NCBI GenBank assembly: GCA_023391285.1
Contig: JAEWBF010000012.1
Span: forward strand, 62,001-126,000
DNA from: Verrucomicrobiota bacterium
Lineage (GTDB): Bacteria; Verrucomicrobiota; Verrucomicrobiia; Opitutales; Opitutaceae
Reading direction: 5' to 3'
Length of the DNA: 64,000 bases
Made by a program: the position numbers and the translations under genes
Notes under the pieces: model-generated
Databases searched by the model: none
What the model saw: only the letters and a program-made list of their open reading frames with translations
Told to the model about the DNA's origin: nothing
Shown here: piece by piece, positions 27,501-39,500 of the stretch
Numbering within the stretch: position 1 is the first letter of the stretch
Layout: every line of letters begins with the position of its first letter

Positions 27501-30500
27501 ATCCGAGCGGAGGTCGCGTGACGGAAACGTGGACCTACGATCTACGGTGGTCGATCGTGACCAGTTATGTCGACGGCACGGGACGCACTTCGAGCTACAC
27601 ACTGGACGACCATGGCAATGTGATCTCGACCACCATTACCGGCGGCAGCGGCTCGCCGGGATCGGTCACGCTGCGTTACACCTACGACGATCGCGGGCTG
27701 ATTACTTCGTCCGCGGATGGGAACGGCAACGTCACTCGTTTCGACTACGACGGATACGGACGTTTGACGACGACCACGTTTGCCGATGGAGCGTCGACCC
27801 GCATCGACTATGCGGACCTGAGTGGGAATCCCACGAGTTCAACGGACGAGGTGGGCGTCCGCACCACGGTGAGGTTCGACGAGATGAACCGGTTGATTGC
27901 TCGCTCCGTCGCCGAGCCGAACGCGCCCGGGGGCGAATGGACGTGGACCTTCGCCCACGACAAGGCGGGGAATCAAACGCGGGCGGTCGACTCCAACGGT
28001 GTGCCCACGACGACGGTCTACGACCAGATGAACCGGCCGCTCTCGAGCACGGTGCAGGTAGGTCCGGACCAGACTGCCGTGACCCGCTTCGGCTATACGG
28101 CCGGCAGCATCGCAACGCCTTACGCGGTCCCGAGCAACGAGCGGTATTCGTATCGTTACCGGCAGGAGCCGAACGGCGGAGTTTACACCGAAGTTTACGA
28201 CAAGTTCGGCAAGCTCATCCATTCGATCGATCCGCTCGGGGCCGTGACGAGCACGACCTACGACGAAGGCGGCCACCTCTTGCGACGCGTGCTGCCGAAC
28301 GGGGCGGTCGTCACGTATGTGACCGACGCACGAGGACGCGTGTTGTCGGAGTCCGGCCCCGTAACTGGCTCGAGGATTTCGTTCACCTATGACGAGGCGG
28401 ACCGTGTCGTTTCGACCAGGCGCACCAACGTCGGCAACGGCGGCGATCAGACGACCACCTATCTCTACAACCTCTATGACCAGCCAACGCGGATCGTGGA
28501 CGCGGAGGGATATGTAACCCTCAACGAATACGATGCCGCGGGTAATCTCGTCTCGTCGACGAGCGCGGCGGGAACCGCGGACGCGTTTACGGTCCGGCAT
28601 ACCTACGATTCCCGCAACCGCGTGGTCAGCACCGACGTGAATGGCGCCGCGACGATCGCAACGACCTATTTTGCAAACGGCCTTATCGCCTCGGTTTCCG
28701 ATCCTCGCGATGCCCGCTGGTTGACGAGCTACACTTACGACGCGCTGCGTCGCCAAACCTCGGTTACGAACGCGAACGGCGAAACCATACGCACGGTCTT
28801 TGATGGAGAAGGCAATCTGCTGGCGGCGACCGATGCTCGCGGCTTCACCACGACCTACGCTTACAACGGCAAGAATCTCCGCACATCGATGGTGGACCCG
28901 CTCGATCGGGAGACCCGCTACGAATACAGCGCGGGCGGCGATCTCCTGCGCACGATCGATCCACGCGGCGGCGTGATGACATCGGAATACAACCTCCGAC
29001 ACGAGGTGATTCGTTCGGTCGATGCGGAAGGCGGCGTGCGCCGATATACCTATGATGCCATGGGCGCGGTGCTGGTCGAAACGGATCCGTTGGGCCGCAC
29101 GACCACCTACACTTACGACAAGGCGCGCCGACCGCTCACGAAAGTCGACGCGCTCGGGCAGATCACGCGCTTCACCTACGATCTCGTTGGCAACTTGATC
29201 GAAGTCATCGGCCCGCAGGGCGTGCAATACAGCACGAAGATGGAATACGACCGGCTCAACCGGCTCGTAAAAGTGATCAACGCGCCGGGGACGGAGAACC
29301 AGTCTTCCGAAAGCACCGTCTACACCGGGCTCGGCTTTGTCCGCCGGACCATCGATCCGCTCGGCCGGATCACGGAATACACCTATGATGACCTCGGCCA
29401 TGTCGCCACCCGCACCGACGCGCGCGGCTCCGAGGACGAGGTGACGTGGAAATATGAATACGATGCGGGCGGCAATCTGCTGAGCGTGACCGACCCGCGC
29501 GGCGATTATTACACGACGCGCTACACCTATGATTCGGTCGGACGCCAGACCTCGGTCGAGCTCCCGCAGGGAAATCCGGGGGCGGGCGGGCTTCCGCCCG
29601 CGAAGGTGATCATGACCCATGATGCCGCCGGCAACGTGCTCACCCGCACGGACCCGCGCAGCGCCTCGATCGTCACGACGTATCGCTATGACGAGCTTAA
29701 CCGGCTGATCGAGCAGAGTGGTCCCGGCGGGGTCGTGAAGCTTACCTACGATGAAAATGGCAACCTCATCACCGTGACCGATGCCGGGGGCAACGTGACG
29801 ACCTTCGCCTACGACCTGCTCAACCGGCAGATTTCTGAGACGACGGCGGACGGCGGCGTAACCGAGCGCGATTACGACGCTGCGGGCAATCTCGTGCGCG
29901 AAGCGGGGCCGACGAGGCCGACGCAAGGCGGCGGCGTGCACGAGTGGGTCTACACCTACGACGCGCTCAATCGCCGAATCGGGGTGAAGGACCCCGAGGG
30001 TTTCTCGACGATCTATACTTACACTCCGGGGAACCAAGTGGCGACGGTCACAGACGCTCGCGGATTCGTCACAACGTTCGGCTACGATTTCCTCAACCGC
30101 CTGATCTCGACCCGCCGGCAGGTGGGAGGAGGGCAGGCCGACGTGGTCGAGTCTTCGACCTTCGATGCCGCGGGCAACAGAACCACCAGCACGGACGCAC
30201 GCGGCTTCGTCACCACCTACGTTTACGACAACCTCAACCGCCTGGTGCGGACCGTTGCGCCGCCGGCCAACGTGGGCGGTGCGGAACGCGTGGCGACCTT
30301 CGCTTACGACGAAGTCGGCAACCTGATCGCAGCGACCGACCCGCGCGGCGACTACTACACGACGCGCTACGACTACGACGCGCAAAACCGCGTGATCGCC
30401 GAGCACCGGCCGCAAGGGAGTGCAGGCAACGCGCAGCCCGCGGCGGTGACGAGGAAGGTTTACGACGCCGCCGGGAACCTGATCGAACTCCATGATCCGC

Positions 30501-33500
30501 GAGGCAACAGCTGGGTTACGCGCTACGAATTCGACGATGCTGGACGCCTCATCAAAGTCACGCTGCCGCAAGGCTCGACCATCGCGGCTCAGCCCGACGC
30601 CAACGAAACCTACACTTACTCGGCGGGCGGCAATCTCCTCACGCGCACGGACGCGGTCGGCAACACCACGACTTACACCTACGACAATCGCAACCGCGTG
30701 CAGACCGTCACCGACGCCGCGGGCAACACCACCACCTACACCTACGATCCGCTTGGCAACGTCCTCCAGTTGGTCGAGTTCGATGCGAGCACCGGTCGGA
30801 CGCGGACGACGACCTACACCTACGACGGGCTGCAGCGCCGCACGTCCGAACAGATCGACGGGACCTTCGTGACGACGTATTCCTACGACGCCACAGGTAA
30901 TCGGACGGAGATTGTCGGCCCGCTGAGCAACGCAGCGGGAGCCAAGTTTAAAGAAACCTCCACCTACGATGGACTGGGCCGCCTGCTCACCTACACCGAC
31001 CGGGGCGGCTACACCGCGACTTACGCCTACGACCCGGCGGGAAACGTGGTGTCGCACACCAACGGTCGCGGATTCACCACGCTGACCGAATACACGCCGG
31101 CGGGATATGTTGCACGCGTGCAGCGTCCAATCGACGAGGGCAACTATGCCACGACGTCTTACACCTACGACAACGCGGGCAACGCGGTGCGGATCGTCGA
31201 TCCGCGCGGGGAAGCGTTCGCGACCACGATCGATTTCGACGCCCAGAACCAGGTCATTCGTCGAACGCTGGTCATCGGTGACGGCGCGGCCGACGCGGTG
31301 GAAACGTTCTCCTACGACGAGAACGGCAACCTGCTTTCGAGCACGGATGCGCTCGGGCGCGTCACGACGCACATCTACGACGCGCAGGACCGTGTCGTGC
31401 GAACCACCTACACCGCGGATGGCCCCGCCGGCGCGCGCACGGTGCAGGAAGAGTTCCGCTATTACGGCGCCGGCAATCTGGTGTGGCATCAGGGCGTCGG
31501 CGGCGGCGACTACATCACGGAATTCGGCTACGATCCGCTCAACCGGCTCACCCGCCTCATCGATGCCGAAGGCCAGATGATCACGTGGCGCTACGATCGC
31601 TGGGGCAACCTTCTCAGCGAAGTCGCTCCGCATGGCACGACCTCCTACACTTACGATGCGCTGAATCGCCAGCTCACGCAGACCGATCCGTTGGGTGCCA
31701 CGACGACCCATATCCATTTGGGCACTACTTCGGTTGTCGTGGTGGTCGATGCGCTTGGGCGTAGAACGACCAATACCTTCGACGGGCTGGGACGACTCAT
31801 CGAGCAGGTCGATGCGCTCGGTGGCAAAGTGGTTCGCGAATATGACGCCGCGGGCAATCTCACCGCAGTGGTTAGCGCGCTGGGGGTGCGCACCGAATAC
31901 ACCTACGACGCGCGCAATCTTCGCACCGGCGAGACTCACGCGGCCGGCACCGACGAGGAGATTTCGGCGCGCTATGCCTACGACGAACTCGGACGTCTGG
32001 TGCTCGCGACCGACTTCCGCGGAGAGTTCTATCGGACGACTTACACCTATGACGGCCTCGGCCGGCGCACCGTGATGGTGCAGCAGGTGGGGACCGAGGC
32101 CGATCCGTTGGAGGCCACGACGCGTTGGGAATACGACCTTGTCGGCAACGTCACGGCCGAGATCGATCCGCTTGGTCGCCGCACGGAGAACACCTACGAC
32201 GCGCGCAACCGGCTGGTCTCCACGACGACACCGGCCGGCACCGCGGCCAACCCGCAAACCGCCACGACACGCTTCGACTATAACGACGCGGGCCAGCGCG
32301 CGCGGATGATCAGCCCGCTCGGTTTCGTGACGACGGCGACATTCGATCGCGTCGGACGGCAGTTGACGCGCGTGATCGAGTCGCCCCACGGGAATATCGT
32401 CACCACCTGGAGTTACTCGTATGCGGGTGGACTTCTGCGAATCACGGAGACGGATCCCACCGGCGTGGCCGTCACCACGGAATACGACGCCAATCGCCGT
32501 CCCGCTCGGATCGTCGATCCGCGCAACGGCACCACGACCTACACGTATGATCCCGTCGGCAATGTGCTCACCCGTTCGCTCGGCCGCGTCACCACAACCT
32601 ACACGTATGATGAGCTGAATCGCGTCACGAGCGTGACGGACGGCGCCGGTGGAGTGACGTCTTACACCTACGATGCCGCGTGGAACGTGCTCACGGAAAC
32701 GGACCGTCTGGGCCACACGACCACCTATACGTATGATCTTCTCAACCGCCGCGATTCGATGACGAACGCCGTCGGCGGTGTGACCCGTTATACGTTCGAC
32801 GCGCAAGGCAATCTCACCTCGATCACCGACCCGCTTGGCACGGTGACGAGCTACACCTACGACGCCACGAACCTCCTGCGCGCCGACACCAACGCCAAGG
32901 GTGCGCGCAACTATTTCTACGATGCGGCGGGCAACCTCATCAAAGCGGTCGATCGCGACGGTCGCTCGCGCGTGTTCGATCACGATCTCGGGCACCGGGT
33001 AATCACCGAGACATGGGTCGATACCGGCGGCTCGACCGTGGGCGTGATTCGCACGGACTACGACCTCGAGGGGCGGGTGGTGCGGATTGTGGACGGTAGC
33101 AGCACGGTCGAGCGCACTTACACGGCAGATGCCAGCGGCCGCGTGCTCAGCGAAACGCAGTCGATCGTGGGCGGCCCCTCTGTGGTCATCCATTACGCGA
33201 GCGACGGCCTCGGCCAAATCCTCAACGCCTCGCTTTGGCTCGGTGGCGGAGCATCGCCGCTTGTTGCCAACGTCTACAGCTACGATCCGCTGACCAACCG
33301 TCTTATCGGCGTGACGCAGAGCGGATCGTTCGTGCAGACGAAGAGCGCTACGTTCACCTATGAAGCAGATCTCTACGCCCTCGCTTCGATCACACGGAAG
33401 CTGGGTGGTCAGACAGTAGCGACGACCAACTACACGATCGATGCGCGCACGCTGACCACGCTCATCACTCATCTCAACGCAGCGGGCGCGACGCTCGCGA

Positions 33501-36500
33501 GTTACAGCCTCACCTACAACGCCGGCGCTCTCCTCGTGCGCAGCGACTCGCACCACGGCACGGCGACCTACAGCTACGATGCGACGAACCAGCTCACATC
33601 GGTGAACTACACCGACCCGCTGATGCCGGGTGAAACGTATGCCTATGATCTGGCCGGCAACCGCATCGCGTCACACCGCCAAGGTGGATTCGTGATCGGC
33701 GCCAACAACGAAGTCAGCGAAACGACGCCGCAGATTTACACCTACGACAAGGAAGGGAACGTGACGCGCCGCGTCGACAACGCCGCGCGCCGAATCTACG
33801 ACCTCACGTGGGATCACCGCAATCGCCTGGTGGCGGTGGTGGAGACGGACTTCGGCGGCGCAGTCATCTCGGAATTTCGCTATGCTTACGACGGGATGAA
33901 CCGCCGCATCATGCAGGAGACCCGCACGCGTATCCCGACCGACGATACGGTTGCACGTTATTACGCCTACGACGGGCAGCAGGTTTGGATGGAGTTCGTC
34001 GACCAGGGCTTCGGCGCCGCGCCGGCCGTCGCTTATCTTCGCGGCGCGACTCCCGATGTGATGCTCGCGCAGGACGGTGGCAGCGCGGCGACGGTCTACT
34101 GGTATCTCGCGGACCAGCAGAACACGATTCGCGATGTGATCTCGAGCGCGGGCGCGATCGTTGCGACTGCGCGCATCGACGCGTTTGGCAACGTCATCTC
34201 GCTCTCGAATCCAAATCTCGGCCTGCGCCATTTCTTCATCGGCGCGGAGTGGGATGCGGCGGTGGGAATGTATCGGATGGGCGCGCGTTTCTACGATCCC
34301 GACCTCGGCCGCTTCATCAGCCAGGATCCGCTCGGCCTCGCGGCCGGAGACACCAATCTCTATCGCTACTCGGGGAACGACCCGGTCAATCGCGCCGACC
34401 CCAGCGGTCTGCTTTCGACGCCGACGAACTCGACGGCGCGATATCACGATTCCCGCATGCGCAATGCCGAGCTCGACGGGCTGAAGTCGGCGATCGCAAC
34501 GTTTTTCACGGGGCGATACGACATCGGCAAGCGGCCCGACGACCATAGTTCCGGCTTCAGCTGGTCGTTCAGCGACTTCAAGGAGCGCATGACCTTCTTC
34601 GGTGGCAACCTCTCCAAGTTCGCCACGGGCTGGCTGAGCGGGTTCAACGACCTCGTGGTCCAGGGCAAGTATACCGTGACCGATCTGCTCGGCTACAAGA
34701 CCGAGAACGGATTCCGCAGCGAGCTGTTGAAGCTCTCCTATAACGTCAACTCGTTCGGCGATGCCGCGGGCCTCGCCAAGCATATGATCGCGGCGCCCTT
34801 CGTCGGAATGATGCAGCTCGCGGTGGCGATTGGTTCCGGCGATCCCGAGGCGGCGGGGAAGCTCGCTGCCGGCACGCTTCCCTGGCCCGGAAGCTTGGGA
34901 CGGCTGGGGACGTTTGGCAGCCGCGCGGTGAACTCCGGCTTGCGTGTCGCGTTCGCCGAGGCGCGGCTCGCGTTTGCCGGCAAGGGCGTCACGGGTGGGC
35001 TCGGTGTGATGACCAACAGCATCAAGAGTAGTGTTTTTTCGGCCGGGAAAAACGTCGTCATAGCTGGCTGGGCTAATGCGAATCCGCTGAGTTTGGCGAA
35101 GGCATCGTGGGACTTTGCGCACACGGCGCGTCGCGGCCTGGTTGGACTCGCGCGAGGTGCGACTGCCACGCCGGGCGCCGTGGCTCTCACCGTGCGCACG
35201 CTCGGCACGCACCTGTCGGATGAGATCGCGACGGCCGGCGGATTGTCGTCCCGCAACGCCGCGAGTATCGCAGGTCGGGCGGCCTATCGCGCTGGAGCGG
35301 AACTCCTCGGCCCGACGCTGGGGCGGGTGCGAGATGCCATGGCTCTCTTCTTCGGAAAAGGCGTGCTCAACGATACGCGACGCAACGAGGCCGCGACCGG
35401 AGCCGTCACTCAGCAGTCGATTGCCGAGAGGTATCCTTCATATTCTCCGGAGGCCATCGAGCGCCGACGCGCGGAGGCGTATGCGGGAGCGAAGGCCGCG
35501 GGGGCTGGTGATTTGTGGGCGAATCATATCGCCGATGTGGCAGTGGAGAAGCACAGGGCGTTCGTCCGCGATTTGGTGGCAGAGGATATCGGCAAGGTGA
35601 TCTACGATTTCGAGTTCGGATCGAGTCGGAAAAAACTTGGTGAGTCCGCTGCCCATGAGCATGCGCGCGCGAAAGCCAACGCGGCGATCGAGGCATTCCA
35701 GGCGCAAAGCGTAGCCGCTTTTCAGCCGAAACTGATCAACGGCGTCGACGGCCCGGTCACAGCACGGCTCACTGACGAGCAGTTTTTCGGATCGATCCAA
35801 ACGGCATCACCGACGATCGCAGCGGGCATTCGCAGCGGCGATCCGCATGCGCTCGCCCTCGCTTACACGCTTCGAAAGGCGAAGGATTGGACGAATATTC
35901 GGGAAGCTCTTTTGGAGCAGGTCAGCGCGGGTCGCACGCTGGACGAGTTCAAGATGATGGGCGCCGCCGACAGCGTGACTTTCAACCAGATTGCCCAGGC
36001 GAGCAATGGCTTCGCGGCGCCACAGGGCATGGCGAAAGTCATGGCCGCGTTGCGCGGCGAAGCGGCGAAGTCGCGCACGCTGGCGGCGTTTGGCGGATTT
36101 GGCACGGACCTCGTCGGCTTTGCGAACCGCCACATCCTCATCACGGCGGTGCGCGAAGGCCGGATGAACGTCGTGGCGCTTTCGAAAGCCTACGGTGTCG
36201 GCGGCGAAGCGCTGACGATCGGACGCATCATTCCTGACCTCGGGAAACCGGGTGGACCGTTCTCAAAGGAGCTGGGCGACATCGATCTCGCGGTGCTGCG
36301 GCACGTGGACGAAGGCGCGCTGCCGGGCAACGAAGCGATCAATTACACGCAGAAACAGCAGATCGAAATTCTCCAAACGAAATTCAAAGGCATTCTCGCC
36401 GACCGATTCGTGGAGCCACGCATCAACGAGAAGACCGGCAAGACCGAATACCTGACCGATTTCGATTACGCCAAATACGAGAACCTCTCGTTGCGCGGCT

Positions 36501-39500
36501 ACAGCTCGACGCTACGCGGCCGCGCTCTGTTCTCCGAGGGTGCGCTAGTGGGCCGGCAGGAATCCGCGCTCTTCGGTAACGGCGGCGTGGTCGTCCGCGA
36601 CTTCCCGCAGTTCTTCGAAGCAATTCCGCAGACGCTGCAGGAAGGCATTTCGCACACGATCAATGTCGAGATGCTGACCCGCAACGGATTCCTGAACGCG
36701 TTGAACACCTATGTGGTGCCGCGTCATCTCATCTACGAACTCGGTAACCGCGCGGGCACGGCGAACTTGACGCTGCATCAGGCCGCCACGCAGTCGCTGT
36801 CCAGCTTCTACGCGCTTGTGCTGAGCCCCAATCGGCCACCGTCCGAGGAGTCGTTCCTCGGTCCGCTCGCGCAGCCGCGGCCGAAGTCGCAGACGACGGT
36901 CACGCGGCCGTCGGATAACATCGGGCCGCAGGCTCCTGCCTCGTCCACGCCGAGCGGTTCTCTTCTCACCGTCGACCCGACCGCGACGACCATGATTTCG
37001 GACATCGCTTATCTCCCCCGTGGCGAACCGTCGGACGAGTTGTCAGCTCTTTGGAACAAGCTAGTGGCAGCTGCGTTGGCCGAGTGGGAAGCCGTGCTCA
37101 ACGAGCGACTCTCGCTCGATCTCGAACTCGTGATTGCCGATCTGCCCGGCACGGCGTTGGGCGCGGCGGAAATCACTTCGATCGGCGAAAGCGGCCGCGT
37201 GACGGCGGGGCGCATCACGATCGACGGGGCCGCGGGCGGACGGGGCTGGTTCATCGATCCAACGCCGCAAGACGATCGCGAATTCGACGGCCACGATGCG
37301 ACGGTGCTCGGGCGGTTCGACCTTTATACACTTACGCTCCACGAGATCGGCCATCTGCTTGGTTTCACGAGTCGGTTCTCCGGCTTTGCCAGCGCGGTGA
37401 CCACCGGCGCCTCGGGACGCCCGCATTTCGTCTCGGAAACGCTCGATGTCGCGCTGGCTCACGACGGCGAGCATTTCCACGCGGAGGGGTCGTCGGCCGC
37501 GTTGATGGGCGCGCACCTCGCGCCGGGCGTTCGGCGGCTGCCATCGATCTTCGAAGCGACGATCATTCGGCAGGCGTGGCAATTGGCTGACCAAAGGACC
37601 GCGGCCGGTTTGGGCGGTCCAAGCTTCGCGCTCGCCGGAGCGCCGCTCGGTTTTGTCGAACTGGCGGATGCGGTCGATGAAGGCCTGGTGAACCCGCCCA
37701 ACAGCATCGCGAATGGTTGGTTCGATGAAATCACCGCAACCGGCGCGCCAGTCGGCTGGCAGGTCCTTGGCGCAGTCGCGGTCACGGAGGGACGAGTGGT
37801 GCTCGGAGAAACGGCCGGTCGCTTGTTCAGCGACCTCTCACAGACGTTTGTGCTGCCGGTCCACACTTCGCACCTGCAGTTCACGCTCATCGACGCCAAC
37901 CTGCAGTCGGTGGCGAACCGGATGGGCGATGCGTTCGAAGTCGCGCTGCTAGATGCGCTCACCGGCGAGTCGCTCGCGGGGACTGCGTTTGCCGACGGCG
38001 ACGCGTTGATCAGCCTGCAATCGGACAGGAGAATCTATTTCTCGGAAGCCGTTTCCGTCTCGGGCCAACCCGGCTTGCGGTCGGGCGACGTGCTGAACGT
38101 TTCGCAGCCGGTGACGTTTACCATCGCGCTGCCCGACATCGTCGTAAACACCCCTGCCGCGATCTTCTTCGATCTCGTATCGGCCGGGGAGGTGGGCAGC
38201 ACGGTGTCGATCGACGATGTAAGCATCGAGACGATGAATCCGTCGAATCTCCCGCCGGTGGCGGTGGGCGATGTCGCGACGACCGACGAAGACACTCCGG
38301 TCCTCATCGATGTGCTCGCCAATGACAGCGATCCCGAGGGCCTGGGACTTGATCCCAACTCGATCGTGGTGGTCGGCCTGCCGGTGGGCGGCACCGTCGC
38401 GCGCGATCCCAGCGGCAAGCTGCTGTTCCGCCCGAGCACCAATTTCAACGGCGCCGCTTCGTTCACGTATCGTGTTCGGGATCTCGGTGGTGCGCTGTCC
38501 AACGCCGCGACGGTGACGATCACGGTGGTGTCGCAACCCGATGCACCGGTGGCGCTGGACGACGCGTTCACCACGAGCGAGGACACCAGCGTGTCGGGCA
38601 ACGTGCTTGCGAACGATCGCGACCCGGAGGGAGCGCCGCTGGCGGCCGAACTGGTGAGCGCGCCGACTGCGGGTATTCTCGTTTTCAATACTGACGGCTC
38701 GTTCACCTACACGCCCGAACGCGACGCGAGCGGGGTTGTATCCTTCATTTATCGCGTGAGTGACGGCACCACGTTCAGCAGCGCTGCGACCGTGACGATC
38801 CGCATCGATGCCCAGAACGATGCGCCCGTGGCGAACGACGACGCAGAAACGGTGCGCGCGGGGGCGACGGTGGAAATCGCGATTCTCGGCAATGACACCG
38901 ATATCGAAGGCGATGCGCTTGCGCCGACGATCGTCGGGGCGCCGAGCGCGGGCGTGGCAACGATCAATGCGGCGGGCGTTCTCGTCTACACGGCGCCGGA
39001 GGGTTTCGCGGGCACCGTCACGCTCGCCTACCAAGTGAGCGACACGGCAGGAGCGGCCTCGGGGCTGGCGACGGTGACGATTACGGTTGTTCCGCAGCCG
39101 CTGCTGCCGGTGGCCATCGACGATACGTTTACGACGGTGGAAGACACGGGGGTCTCTGGAAATGTGATTTCGAACGACGAAATCCCGCGAGGCGCGACGA
39201 TCATGGCGGAGATCGTCGAAGCGCCGTCGACGGGAATTCTCGTCTTCAATGCGGATGGTTCCTTCACCTACTCGCCGGAGAAGGATTTGAACGGCGATGT
39301 CGTGTTCACCTATCGGTTGATCGACAGCACGACGACCACTGCGCCAGCGACTGTGACAGTTCGCATCTCGGCGGAAAACGATGCGCCGGTTGCGAAGGAC
39401 GATGCAGCATCGGTGCGTGAAGGCGCCTCGGTCGTCGTGTCGATCCTGGCCAACGACTTCGATGTCGATGGCGATTCCTTCGTGCCGTCGATCGTTGCGC

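Noticed and set aside
27839..33556. 1,905-codon open frame on the minus strand
   Set aside because: It lies antisense to the YD-repeat region; long antisense frames arise from repeated GC-rich codons, and the translation is Arg/His/Gly-rich with no domain.
26540..34411. CRISPR-like or satellite DNA in the YD region
   Set aside because: The repetition is at the codon level of YD motifs with irregular spacing; it is coding.
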